Of a DNA stretch of 45,482 nucleotides, positions 33,907 through 42,306 are shown one piece after another (the stretch's first letter is position 1; the number at the start of each line of letters is the position of its first letter). The notes beneath the pieces are model-generated. The model was given only the letters and a program-made list of their open reading frames with translations. It was not told the origin of the DNA and ran no database searches. The stretch is from an uncultured Bacteroidales bacterium (lineage in GTDB: Bacteria; Bacteroidota; Bacteroidia; Bacteroidales; UBA932). Made by a program: the position numbers and the translations under genes. Location of the stretch: positions 1 to 45,482 of the forward strand of contig CAMQDS010000014.1 of NCBI GenBank assembly GCA_946999645.1, written 5' to 3'.

Positions 33907-34981
33907 CGTCACCATATAAACTATCTGAGGAACTCCATTTTTTCATTGTGCCATTATCATCGTATATCAAGACCCCTTCAATATCATCTCTACTGTTTAT
34001 AAACTCTTTTGAGGCTTCAAGACCGATTACCATACAATAAGTGGCGTAGGCATCGGCTAATGTAGCATCTGTTGTTATTATTGTGGCACTCAATAGGTTA
34101 TGAGAAACTGGATAGCCTGTTCTTGGGTCGATGGTGTGTGCGTACTTTTTGCCGTCTTTTATATAGTATTTACGATAATTTCCTGATGTAACTATACCGC
34201 ATGCTTTTCCAGTAGAATGTATAATATCGCTTGTATATTCACCTGGTGAAAAATTGCCGTCTTTAGGTGTGTCAATGGATATTACCCAGGGTTTACCATG
34301 TGGATTTACACCATCGCAGAAAATTTCGCCTATGTTTACCAGCATGTCTTTTACTCCTATGGAATACAGATATTTTGCTATTATGTCGCAACTGTATCCT
34401 TGGGCTATTGCATTGTAATTCAGCATTGGAGATTTCTTGTGGGTATCACCTTTACTATTTAAAAGCATTGTCTCAGGTACCAAAATACCGTCCTGTCCGA
34501 TTGCACTTTTAATTTCTGGTATAAGCCGCTTCATCCCGCATTGAGAAATTACATCTGCTATTTGTGCGGCATCTGGCAAAGAATCTCTTGTAAATCCAAA
34601 GCCCCAAAGATCGAATAAAGGTGCTGCGGCTGCATCCACTGCTCCTCCTGTCTCTTCCCATATCATATATGAAAGGCTGTAAATATCTTTGAATATATTA
34701 TTAGGAACAACGTTTTCTCCCTTGTTAAATCTGCTTAGCATTGAACCTTTGTTATATCCAGATAAAGTGCTGTCAATTAAGTTAAACAGAGAGTCTATAT
34801 TTTTCTTTATCTGTGCGGGGGCTGTTTTAATTATCTTCCCGTCTTTGCCTTTAAGGTTTATTTTTATCGAATATGTACCACCCTGAGCATAGCCGGTCAG
34901 TTCTATATATTTATCTGAAGGGGTGCAGGTTATGGGAAGAATTATCGTGATGATGTATAGAAGTAAATTTTTAAATTTCAT
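33890..34981 (-). CDS. apbE: FAD:protein FMN transferase (ApbE family), lipoprotein
   Basis: The start at 34981 gives MKFKNLLLYIITIILPITC, a lipoprotein signal. An upstream in-frame ATG at 35032 lies before the -7 box (35006-34999) and is rejected. The 363-residue protein shows ApbE motifs: YAQGGTYSIKI near the front, STLSGYNKGSMLSRFN, WEETGGAVDAAAAPLFDLWGF, MLVNIGEIFCDG, and HTIDPRTGYPVSHN with the ligands of the flavin site. ApbE covalently attaches FMN to proteins such as RnfG or NqrC in the periplasm. No electron-transport complex genes are in the window. Confidence 0.93.
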   Translation of the reverse strand: MKFKNLLLYIITIILPITCTPSDKYIELTGYAQGGTYSIKINLKGKDGKIIKTAPAQIKKNIDSLFNLIDSTLSGYNKGSMLSRFNKGENVVPNNIFKDIYSLSYMIWEETGGAVDAAAAPLFDLWGFGFTRDSLPDAAQIADVISQCGMKRLIPEIKSAIGQDGILVPETMLLNSKGDTHKKSPMLNYNAIAQGYSCDIIAKYLYSIGVKDMLVNIGEIFCDGVNPHGKPWVISIDTPKDGNFSPGEYTSDIIHSTGKACGIVTSGNYRKYYIKDGKKYAHTIDPRTGYPVSHNLLSATIITTDATLADAYATYCMVIGLEASKEFINSRDDIEGVLIYDDNGTMKKWSSSDSLYGDVTSNQ

Positions 34982-34998
34982 TTGGCTCTGTTTTTGCA

Positions 34999-35037
34999 CA
35001 AATTTAAAGGTTTTTATATATAAAATGACCATATTTG
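34999..35037. promoter_or_regulatory. divergent promoter elements of apbE and the FISUMP gene
   Basis: Minus strand TAAATTTG (35006-34999) gives apbE a leader of about 12 bases. The + strand CATATTTG (35030-35037, one mismatch) precedes the FISUMP gene. No clear -33 boxes are visible for either. Confidence 0.4.
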
Positions 35038-35060
35038 CAAAATTGTATCAATAATATAAT

Positions 35061-36053
35061 ATGAAATTTAACAGACTCTTCCTTTTACTTTGTATAGGTT
35101 GTTTTGCTGCGGTTGTTCCGTCTTGCAAAAAGAAAGACCAAGAGCATGGTAATCCTTTGCCCTATCTAAAGGGAAAATTGAAATTGACGACTGAAATACC
35201 TCTTTATGTAAGAAAAGGAGAGGTGTATGAAATAGAGCCTACGGGTATAAGCAAACCTGATGGCGGGGATGTTGGGTATTTCTGGATGCTTTCCACTAAA
35301 AAAGTTGTTCGGGATACTGTAAAGAAGGAAGGAGCTTCAGGAACAGGTAAGTTCAGGTTTGTAGTTCCTGATACTCTTGCAACTATGTCTCTTACTTGCA
35401 CTGCTTTTGCAAAAGGATATAGTAATTCTTCTGCTTCGATTAAATTCACGATTGTTGACCCTGATAAGTCTGTTACTAATACAAGTATTTCATCTTTGCC
35501 TTTTGATAAGGATGCAAGGGATGGAAAGAAGGTTTATTATGTGACAGTTGGAGATAAGCAGTGGACGGCTAAAAATATCGCTTTTGAGGGTATGGGGAAA
35601 CCATATTTGTCGGAGAAGGCTATGACTGATGTTTTTGGTATGTATTATACGTTTGAGGAAGCGAAGAATGCGTGTCCGGCAGGATGGCATTTGCCGTCTT
35701 TGGATGAATGGAAATCTTTGCTCAGGTTTGTGAAGCCTGACTATGAGTTTAAGGGTACGGCAGGAGCACTTATGGGTGATGCATATTTTAATGGTATGAA
35801 AATGTGGGAGTTTCAGCCCTCTGTTAAGATTACTAACCTTACGGGTTTAAATGCTTTACCTGTAGGTTATGCGATAGTTCAAAAGGGAGGTTATTTGTTT
35901 AAAGGTTCTCTTGATTATGCTGCTTTTTGGACTTCAGATGAACGAAATAACGGACAGGGAGTATATATCTATATAAATTCTAATCAACCTAATGTTATGC
36001 AGAATGCTGCTGGTGGAAATATGTTCGCTGCCTCTGTAAGGTGTGTGCGTTAG
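35061..36053 (+). CDS. FISUMP-domain lipoprotein
   Basis: This 330-residue lipoprotein has a lipobox VVPSC near residue 22. An Ig/PKD-like beta region (about 35-135) is followed by the FISUMP (Fibrobacter succinogenes major paralogous) domain: VTVGDKQWTAKNIAFEG, then YYTFEEAKNACPAGWHLPS, EWKSLL, and a late FWTSDERNNGQ and SVRCVR. This domain is common in surface proteins of Bacteroidota; its function is not known. Codons are strongly G- and T-ending. A 13-bp-stem terminator follows inside the convergent gene. Confidence 0.85.
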   Translation: MKFNRLFLLLCIGCFAAVVPSCKKKDQEHGNPLPYLKGKLKLTTEIPLYVRKGEVYEIEPTGISKPDGGDVGYFWMLSTKKVVRDTVKKEGASGTGKFRFVVPDTLATMSLTCTAFAKGYSNSSASIKFTIVDPDKSVTNTSISSLPFDKDARDGKKVYYVTVGDKQWTAKNIAFEGMGKPYLSEKAMTDVFGMYYTFEEAKNACPAGWHLPSLDEWKSLLRFVKPDYEFKGTAGALMGDAYFNGMKMWEFQPSVKITNLTGLNALPVGYAIVQKGGYLFKGSLDYAAFWTSDERNNGQGVYIYINSNQPNVMQNAAGGNMFAASVRCVR

Positions 36054-36057
36054 GGGA

Positions 36058-37179
36058 TTATAGTTGAGATATTATATTGAGTGTATTAATGAGCAGGATA
36101 CAAACCTGCTCATTAATTTTTACTATGTATTGAGGGCATAGTCCTATTGCAAATAAGAAGATTGTAAGTATTGATGTGAGCATAACAAGGAGGGTTATGG
36201 GGCTTGCTATCAGGTTTGTTATGAGAAAATATTTTGGGAATATGTGAAAATGCAGCCACACTATTGGTGCAGTGAAGATTTGGCAGGATGTGGTGAGGGC
36301 TATTGTTTGCCAAAGTTTTAGTGGGATGTTGTATTTGTCGGTAATTTCGTTTGTGTCTTTGGGATACCAAGAGAGAAATACTGGGTATAGAGTTGATATG
36401 CCTGCCATTGCGAGGTAGGAAAGTTGAAAGCCTATGGAGTGTATTATTCCTGGATTGGCTGTGAGTTGTAGTGTAAGTGCGGAACAAAGTGTTCTGATAG
36501 GGGAAGGGCGTATGTGCATAAGGTGAGATGCCTCATTGATTGTGATGAATAGGAATGCGCGCACTATTGAGGGGGAGCGGCCTGTGGCTACTGAATAGTA
36601 GCCACATATTCCGACAAGCAGGGCAGAACGCAGACATTCGGCTGCCGGGGCTTTTCCTAGGGGTATAAGCAGCCACTTTAGCAGTAGGTAAATTATCCCT
36701 AAGTGCAAGCCCGAAAGCGCTAAAATATGTGCAGCCCCGGCTTGTCGGAATATTCTGACCGTTTCACGGTCAAGGCCGCTCCTGTCCCCAGTCGTCAACG
36801 CCCTGACTAACCCCCTCACTCTTTCATCCTCATACGGTAAACAATCTATCATCTCCTTCATCCTGTCCGTCAGTTCCCTTGCCATAAGTTCAAATCTGCC
36901 AAGGATACTGAAATCCGGCGACTCCACCATTTTCATAGTCCCATAAGAACACAGTCCCAATATACAGAACATGATAGCATAAACATAGAATTTACGAGGT
37001 CTGAACACCGACACCAATGTCAGCAAAACGACAGTACACAAAAATAAAATAGAACCATACAGATAAGGAGAAAAACTAATACAAAATTGCTCTGCAAAAT
37101 ACTCACAAAGCCCTCCTAAACCCGTGCCTGCCGCAAAAGGAATAGCCAATCCCACTATATCTTTCCCCTCATCCATCAT
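36058..37179 (-). CDS. short ComEC/Rec2-family membrane protein
   Basis: This 373-residue multi-pass protein begins with three hydrophobic segments and holds the competence-domain signature RALTTGDRSGLD followed by FRQAGAAHILALSGLHLGI (about residues 130-165), then ATGRSPSIVRAFLFITI and later GFQLSYLAMAGI. It is much shorter than full ComEC (usually 650-800 residues): neither the OB-fold/DUF4131 part nor the C-terminal metallo-beta-lactamase domain is visible. ComEC forms the channel for single-stranded DNA uptake; this minimal form may keep only the channel. Base composition flips inside the gene, and a terminator hairpin for the opposite strand lies in its last codons. It is either a minimal family member or a truncated one. 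Confidence 0.8.
   Translation of the reverse strand: MMDEGKDIVGLAIPFAAGTGLGGLCEYFAEQFCISFSPYLYGSILFLCTVVLLTLVSVFRPRKFYVYAIMFCILGLCSYGTMKMVESPDFSILGRFELMARELTDRMKEMIDCLPYEDERVRGLVRALTTGDRSGLDRETVRIFRQAGAAHILALSGLHLGIIYLLLKWLLIPLGKAPAAECLRSALLVGICGYYSVATGRSPSIVRAFLFITINEASHLMHIRPSPIRTLCSALTLQLTANPGIIHSIGFQLSYLAMAGISTLYPVFLSWYPKDTNEITDKYNIPLKLWQTIALTTSCQIFTAPIVWLHFHIFPKYFLITNLIASPITLLVMLTSILTIFLFAIGLCPQYIVKINEQVCILLINTLNIISQL
36085..36121 (+). terminator. strong terminator embedded in the 3' end of the comEC-like gene
   Basis: ATTAATGAGCAGG (36085-36097) and CCTGCTCATTAAT (36105-36117) form a perfect 13-bp stem with a 7-base loop, followed by TTTT on the + strand. It would end transcription of the FISUMP gene, yet it encodes part of KINEQVCILLINT in the opposing gene. 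Confidence 0.75.
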
Positions 37180-37190
37180 GACCGTTCTTT

Positions 37191-37222
37191 TTTGCTAAAA
37201 TAGGTATTCTTTCTTAACTTTG
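37191..37222 (+). promoter_or_regulatory. ackA promoter
   Basis: TTTG at 37191-37194 and TAACTTTG at 37215-37222 are exactly 20 bases apart, the best consensus match in the window. Transcription would begin near 37228, about 32 bases before the ackA ATG. Confidence 0.75.
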
Positions 37223-37259
37223 TAACACGAAAATCAATAAATACTAAAACAAGCAGACA

Positions 37260-38468
37260 ATGATAATATTAGTGATAAACTGCGGAAGTTCCTCAATCAA
37301 GTACCAACTTCTTGATATGAAGAGCGATAACGTATATGACGTAATAGCAAAGGGTATAGTCGAGAAAATCGGCCTTGAAACAGGCATACTTCAATATGCT
37401 CCAACGGGAAAAGATAAAATAGTAAAAAATCTCCCCGTTCCCGATCATAAAATGGGCATGCAATTAGTCATGTCCGCACTTACAGATAAAGAAACTGGTG
37501 TACTGTCATCCTTCGATGACATAGAGGCTGTAGGTCACAGAATTGTACATGGCGGTGAGTACTTCTCAAAAAGCGCCTTAGTAGATGAAGACGTCATGGA
37601 TAAAATCAGAATATGCTGTGATTTTGCTCCTCTCCACAACCCAGCAGAAATACTTGGCATTAGAGCCGTTCAGTCTGTATTGCCAGATGTTCCGCAGGTT
37701 GTTACATTTGATACTGCTTTCCACCAAACAATGCCTTCATATGCATATATGTATGCACTGCCATACGAATATTATGAAAAATACCGTATCCGTCGTTACG
37801 GAGCCCACGGAACAAGCCATCAATTCGTATCCGAAAAAGGCGCTGCAATGTGCGGAGTAGATATAAACAATTCTAAGATAATCACTTGCCATCTTGGAAA
37901 CGGAAGTTCAATAACAGCAATAATGAACGGTAAAGTAGTTGACACATCAATGGGCTTTACCCCGCTTGAAGGTATGATAATGGGAACACGCTGTGGAAAT
38001 ATAGATGCCAACATCATACCTTATATCATGAAGAAAGAAAATCTTACCCCTGATGAGGTCTCTGAAATTATAAACAAAAAAAGCGGCTTTCTCGGTCTTT
38101 CATGCAAGACGTCTGACGCCCGTGATTTGGATGAACTTGCAAATTCCGGAGATTCAAAGGCTAAACTTGTTCTTAAGAAACTTACTTACGACATAATAAA
38201 AAATATAGGACAATATGTGGCAGTTATGAATGGGGTAGATCTCCTGATATTTACCGGAGGAATAGGGGAACATAACAGCCGTCTTCGTAGAAGAGTCTGT
38301 GAAAATCTCACTTATCTTGGTGTTCAATTCGACAATGAAGCCAATTCAGCATGGGGAGAGGATGCAATAATATCACTTCCTGATTCAAAAGTCAAAGTAG
38401 CCCTTGTCACAACAGACGAAGAATTGGTAATCGCAAGAGATACAATGCATATAGTAACAAATCTTTAA
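37260..38468 (+). CDS. ackA: acetate kinase
   Basis: This 402-residue cytoplasmic kinase has all family landmarks: VINCGSSSIKYQLL at the N-terminus, AVGHRIVHGGEYF (the substrate His/Arg region), TFDTAFHQTMP, RRYGAHGTSHQFVS, CHLGNGSSITAI, and FTGGIGEHN. It converts acetyl phosphate and ADP to acetate and ATP, the last step of acetate fermentation. The length of about 400 fits acetate kinase better than butyrate kinase (about 355). It leads an operon with the acyltransferase gene 22 bases downstream, from a near-perfect promoter. Confidence 0.97.
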   Translation: MIILVINCGSSSIKYQLLDMKSDNVYDVIAKGIVEKIGLETGILQYAPTGKDKIVKNLPVPDHKMGMQLVMSALTDKETGVLSSFDDIEAVGHRIVHGGEYFSKSALVDEDVMDKIRICCDFAPLHNPAEILGIRAVQSVLPDVPQVVTFDTAFHQTMPSYAYMYALPYEYYEKYRIRRYGAHGTSHQFVSEKGAAMCGVDINNSKIITCHLGNGSSITAIMNGKVVDTSMGFTPLEGMIMGTRCGNIDANIIPYIMKKENLTPDEVSEIINKKSGFLGLSCKTSDARDLDELANSGDSKAKLVLKKLTYDIIKNIGQYVAVMNGVDLLIFTGGIGEHNSRLRRRVCENLTYLGVQFDNEANSAWGEDAIISLPDSKVKVALVTTDEELVIARDTMHIVTNL

Positions 38469-38490
38469 TAACCGAATAAATAATATCGCA

Positions 38491-39399
38491 ATGATAACAA
38501 AATTTTCAGACGTATTTGACGAATTAAAATCAAAAGGAATATGCAAAAGAATGGTCGCAGCCTGGGCCGTTGATGAACACACAATAGACGCTGCATCCAA
38601 GGCTGTTGATATGGGCTTTATCAAAGCAACACTTGTCGGAGACAAGGCTATGATAGAAAAAGTCTGTGCAGACCTAAACATACAAGTGTCAAAATTTGAA
38701 ATAGTAGATGAGCCTGTTGAACTTAAAGCAGTTGCAACTGCAGTAAAAATGGTTCACGACAAAGAAGGCGACGTACTTATGAAAGGTCTTTGCAGTACCG
38801 ATAAATTCTTGCGCGCTATATTGAACAAAGAAACCGGTCTTCTTCCACCAAAAGGACTTCTCAGTCATGTAGGCGTATTGGAAACACCTAACTATCATAA
38901 ACTTATATTCATCACAGATATGGCGGTAATTCCTCTTCCTGATTTCAGGCAGAAGATGAAACTTACTAATTTCGTAGTAAATGTTGCCCGCTCATTCGGA
39001 ATCTCAAAACCTAAGGTAGCCTTCATCGCAGCATCCGAGCAAGTATTGGATTCTATGCCTGCATGTATGGAAGGTGCGGCACTTGCAAAAATGTGTGACC
39101 GCGGTCAGATAGCTGGATGTATAGGTGACGGACCTCTTGCTCTTGACGTTGCTATAGACAAAGAGTCAGTTGAAATCAAGAAACTGTCAAGCCCGGTTGC
39201 AGGAGACGCAGATTGCTTGGTATTCCCTAATATTGAGTCTGCCAATGTGTTCTGGAAAACAAACTCAAAACTGTCTTCAAACGTTCGTCAAGCTGGAATG
39301 TTAGTAGGAACAACTGCACCATGTATACTTGCAAGCCGTGCAGATACTGCAGATACCAAACTAAACTCTATAGCAGAGGCAGTAATGTTCGTAAAATAA
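38491..39399 (+). CDS. phosphate acetyl/butyryltransferase
   Basis: This 302-residue enzyme is of the Pta/Ptb family: KRMVAAWAVDEHTIDAA near the start, GDVLMKGLCSTDKFLRA, FITDMAVIPLPDFRQK, GDGPLALDVAIDKESV, and DCLVFPNIESAN near the C-terminus. Length fits the short Ptb-type enzymes, which can use butyryl- or acetyl-CoA, better than the longer Pta with a DRTGG domain. Next to ackA it most likely supplies acetyl phosphate from acetyl-CoA, though its real acyl preference cannot be read from sequence. The stop is 9 bases from the convergent hydrolase gene. Confidence 0.88.
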   Translation: MITKFSDVFDELKSKGICKRMVAAWAVDEHTIDAASKAVDMGFIKATLVGDKAMIEKVCADLNIQVSKFEIVDEPVELKAVATAVKMVHDKEGDVLMKGLCSTDKFLRAILNKETGLLPPKGLLSHVGVLETPNYHKLIFITDMAVIPLPDFRQKMKLTNFVVNVARSFGISKPKVAFIAASEQVLDSMPACMEGAALAKMCDRGQIAGCIGDGPLALDVAIDKESVEIKKLSSPVAGDADCLVFPNIESANVFWKTNSKLSSNVRQAGMLVGTTAPCILASRADTADTKLNSIAEAVMFVK

Positions 39400-39407
39400 A
39401 TTAAACC

Positions 39408-40709
39408 TTATTCTGTATTCTTACAGAAAAGGTTACGTTTTGGAAGGATCGAAGAATACTTACGTCGTAGTGTACTAAAAAGTGCGGTAGTCTGACGAGT
39501 AAACTTCGGTCCTTTCCATGTACCTGTATTAGTAACAAGTATCCAACACTCGCCATCAGGAAAATACTTAATCAACGCGCTTGTACTTGCAAGAGTTCCT
39601 GTACGTGTCCAGCCGTTTTTGGGATTTGTAGTATTCCAACCCAATGCAAATGTCTTTTTATCAAGAAACTTTGTCATTTTATTAACACTCTCCTTGGAAA
39701 TAATATCCGGAACCTCTGTATGTCCATCTATAGAAGCCACAAACAAACATAGTTCCGGTACTGAAGCAACCCAGGCTCCGGCTCCGCTAAGTCCCTCAAT
39801 ATCACTACCGCCATAGCATCGTTCAACTAAATTTCCACTATTTGTATATTCTGGAACAAGAGGAGTATTTCCTGGAACATAATACCTTACCTCATTTCTG
39901 TATCTATTTCTGTAATAGTTTTTTGCTATATGAAAATCAGTACAGCCTGCTGGTTTTAGCACATTTTTACGGATAAAATTCTCATAACTTTCTCCGCTTA
40001 CTTCCTCTATTATACGACTTAACAAAAAATATCCGAAATTTGAATAAGTACGTGACTTTCCTGGGACATATCCAAGTTTCCTTTTAAGAGTATATTTAAT
40101 AAGAGAATCAGGAGGTATGGATTTTTTTAACTTGTGTCTTAACATTATCTCCCTTGTGGAAAACATTGGATCTCCTCCTCTTAGAGTGAAACCAGCTTTA
40201 TGTCTCAGTAAATCTTCTACAGTTATTTTATAATAGTTGCGATCCTTAATAGAATTAAGATACAAATCGTCTGAAAGTATTTTTCCTGGACCGAATACGG
40301 TATCTTTTAAGGACAGTTTGCCTTGCTCTATAAGTACCATTATCCCTGTAGCAGTCACTAATTTAGAAACAGAAGCCAAACGCATTAAACTTGAAGGCTT
40401 CATCTCATGTCCCTTTTCCTCGTCAGCCCAACCGTAACCTTTTGCAAACAGAAGAGAATCATTACGCATTATGGAAAGTGAAAGTCCTTTAATTCCCCAT
40501 TTGCCCATAAAACGGACAATGCTTTTATCCATTCCCTTAAGTGACTCTATTTCAGATAGTTCGTTTGTTAGCCTGCTGTTTAAATGTGGATTTATCTTAT
40601 GCAATCCGTAATTATCATCAGCATCCACTTCACTCATAAAAAAAGCTATACATAGTCCCAATAGAGCGACTAAAATACAGACTGCTCTAGATACATTCTT
40701 AATTTTCAT
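39408..40709 (-). CDS. serine hydrolase, class C beta-lactamase fold
   Basis: This 433-residue protein has an N-terminal hydrophobic segment (about 10-27) serving as signal or anchor. Class C beta-lactamase/transpeptidase motifs are present: the catalytic S-x-x-K as ASVSKLVTATG (near 112-122), Y-x-N as YSNFGYFLL, and a late TRTGTLAST replacing the HTG/KTG motif. The family includes esterases, D-amino-acid peptidases and PBP4-like proteins; resistance is not implied. It stands alone, downstream-convergent with the acyltransferase gene. Confidence 0.85.
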   Translation of the reverse strand: MKIKNVSRAVCILVALLGLCIAFFMSEVDADDNYGLHKINPHLNSRLTNELSEIESLKGMDKSIVRFMGKWGIKGLSLSIMRNDSLLFAKGYGWADEEKGHEMKPSSLMRLASVSKLVTATGIMVLIEQGKLSLKDTVFGPGKILSDDLYLNSIKDRNYYKITVEDLLRHKAGFTLRGGDPMFSTREIMLRHKLKKSIPPDSLIKYTLKRKLGYVPGKSRTYSNFGYFLLSRIIEEVSGESYENFIRKNVLKPAGCTDFHIAKNYYRNRYRNEVRYYVPGNTPLVPEYTNSGNLVERCYGGSDIEGLSGAGAWVASVPELCLFVASIDGHTEVPDIISKESVNKMTKFLDKKTFALGWNTTNPKNGWTRTGTLASTSALIKYFPDGECWILVTNTGTWKGPKFTRQTTALFSTLRRKYSSILPKRNLFCKNTE

Positions 40710-40740
40710 GCCATAGTAAATTCTGCGCTCCCTACAACAA

Positions 40741-41748
40741 CTATTCTTCAGAAGGTTTCTCTGTTAGTTCTACTTCAAAACACAGAGGAGAGTATCCAGG
40801 AATTGTATTTGCAACACTCTGTTCCTTATATCCATAATCAGAAATGAAGATGCCAGCAGCCTTTTCGTAGGTGCCCATTTTCTTTATTAGCATTTGGAAA
40901 CCTTTAATCAGTCCTCCCTTGGCATCCTTAAATTTAATCTTATCTGTCTTTTCAGTTCTATCAACAGCAATAGGCTTATATTGTTTTCTTGGATTATATA
41001 TATTGTAAACCTTTGCTGTATCCTTTATATTGGTATCAAATACCTGACCGTTAAGAAGTCTTCCTATATAATTTATATAGATGATTGTATCCTTATCTAT
41101 TTTAGCCTTAGGAGATTTTATTTGTTTATAGTAGTAACCTTTTTCTATAGGCTTTGCTCCAGTCATCCTCTTTGCGATAAATTCTTCGATTTGAGAAATC
41201 TGCAATTTATCTATATCATTAGTAAAATCCTCCAATGAAATTTCATATATAGATGTAACTGCATTATCAGGAGAATTTTTAATATATTTGGCGGGGTTCT
41301 TATATCTTTTATATCCCATCAACCAACTAGGAATTAGAGCCTTTCTATAACCACCGCGTTTCATTCCTCCAATCATATCATAAATACCTACTGGCTGATA
41401 ATTTTTACTTACTTTCCAAGTCTTAGGTCCGTAATAATAGGAACTGTTATATTTTCCTAATTGCATAGAAAGTTGTTTATCAGTAGTCGATTTTATGTCT
41501 CCTGAAAGATTTGATACTGTAGTTTTTACAATTGCATACTGTTCAAAATTATAAGGTTCACCTGTGCCTGGAGTATCTTTAAGTATATATATTCCGTTAC
41601 CAGATTTTACTGCATTTGGATAGTTTTTATTTAGCCATGCCTCAATATATTCTTTTGTCATTTCATTTGGGGAGGCAGTTGTATCTTTTGCACATCCAGA
41701 TATAATTGCTGCTGCTATAGCAGGAAGTAAAAATATAGTATTCTTCAT
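40741..41748 (-). CDS. FKBP-type peptidyl-prolyl isomerase lipoprotein, two domains
   Basis: This 335-residue lipoprotein has a lipobox ISGC near residues 16-19. The C-terminal FKBP domain is visible as DTIIYINYIGRLLNGQVFDTN, then GGLIKGFQMLIKKMGTYEKA and GYSPLCFEVELTE. An N-terminal, more diverged FKBP-like unit (YAIVKTTVSNLSGDIKS, then VGIYDMIGGMKRGGYRKALI) precedes it. It probably helps fold secreted proteins in the periplasm. The gene follows the smaller FKBP gene by 9 bases. Confidence 0.85.
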   Translation of the reverse strand: MKNTIFLLPAIAAAIISGCAKDTTASPNEMTKEYIEAWLNKNYPNAVKSGNGIYILKDTPGTGEPYNFEQYAIVKTTVSNLSGDIKSTTDKQLSMQLGKYNSSYYYGPKTWKVSKNYQPVGIYDMIGGMKRGGYRKALIPSWLMGYKRYKNPAKYIKNSPDNAVTSIYEISLEDFTNDIDKLQISQIEEFIAKRMTGAKPIEKGYYYKQIKSPKAKIDKDTIIYINYIGRLLNGQVFDTNIKDTAKVYNIYNPRKQYKPIAVDRTEKTDKIKFKDAKGGLIKGFQMLIKKMGTYEKAAGIFISDYGYKEQSVANTIPGYSPLCFEVELTEKPSEE

Positions 41749-41757
41749 CAGTGATAA

Positions 41758-42306
41758 TTATTCGTTTGTTATGCTTTTTACCCATATATGATAAGCCAAG
41801 GCAGAGTTTGCAGGAATCGTGCCTAAATTATTACCAAATCCATGTTTTCCTGAAAATAGTATTATGCACTCTTCACCTGACTTTACACCAAAAAGTCCAT
41901 TTTTAAGTCCCTCTACTAATTTGGCTGTAGACATATTGATGGTTTTTATATTAAAGGCTTTTTTATCTGTAAGTTTCCATCCAGCTGCAGAGGCAATGCT
42001 TTCATTATTAGTTGCAAATAATTCAGTTGGGTTTATATCTGAACCATTGAAGACATAACCTGCATAATAAAAAGAAATTGTTCCTGTATCCAAAAGTTCT
42101 TCTCCCGTACCTTCCTTAACTATAAGTCTTTGACTACCATCAAATGACTCAACTCTATACGAAAGATTGCTTTTGAGTTTTTTAGATAGAAACTTTTCTA
42201 TGTTTTCTTCCTGCCTTGTCCATTCATTTTTAGTATTTTCATCTGTGCAGGCAATAAAAATAATGCCTAATATAAGCAAGGCTAATATTTTATTATATCT
42301 TATCAT
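41758..42306 (-). CDS. FKBP-type peptidyl-prolyl isomerase-like lipoprotein
   Basis: This 182-residue lipoprotein has a lipobox IFIAC near residue 20. One FKBP-like domain is seen: GTGEELLDTGTISFYYAGYV, then STAKLVEGLKNGLFGVKSGE and ECIILFSGKHGFGNNLGTIP, IPANSALAYHIWV. Several aromatic active-site positions differ from classic FKBPs, so activity is uncertain. Its ATG overlaps the stop of the NrnA-like gene by one base, so the two are translationally coupled. Confidence 0.8.
   Translation of the reverse strand: MIRYNKILALLILGIIFIACTDENTKNEWTRQEENIEKFLSKKLKSNLSYRVESFDGSQRLIVKEGTGEELLDTGTISFYYAGYVFNGSDINPTELFATNNESIASAAGWKLTDKKAFNIKTINMSTAKLVEGLKNGLFGVKSGEECIILFSGKHGFGNNLGTIPANSALAYHIWVKSITNE

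Noticed and set aside
36660..36760. Possible dif-like 28-mer near the skew reversal
   Set aside because: A segment around TTTAGCAGTAGGTAAATTAT partly resembles dif arms, but spacing and arm symmetry are wrong; not supportable by eye.
39408..40709. Beta-lactam resistance gene
   Set aside because: Only the general class C fold motifs are present; the HTG/KTG box differs and the family is dominated by non-resistance hydrolases.
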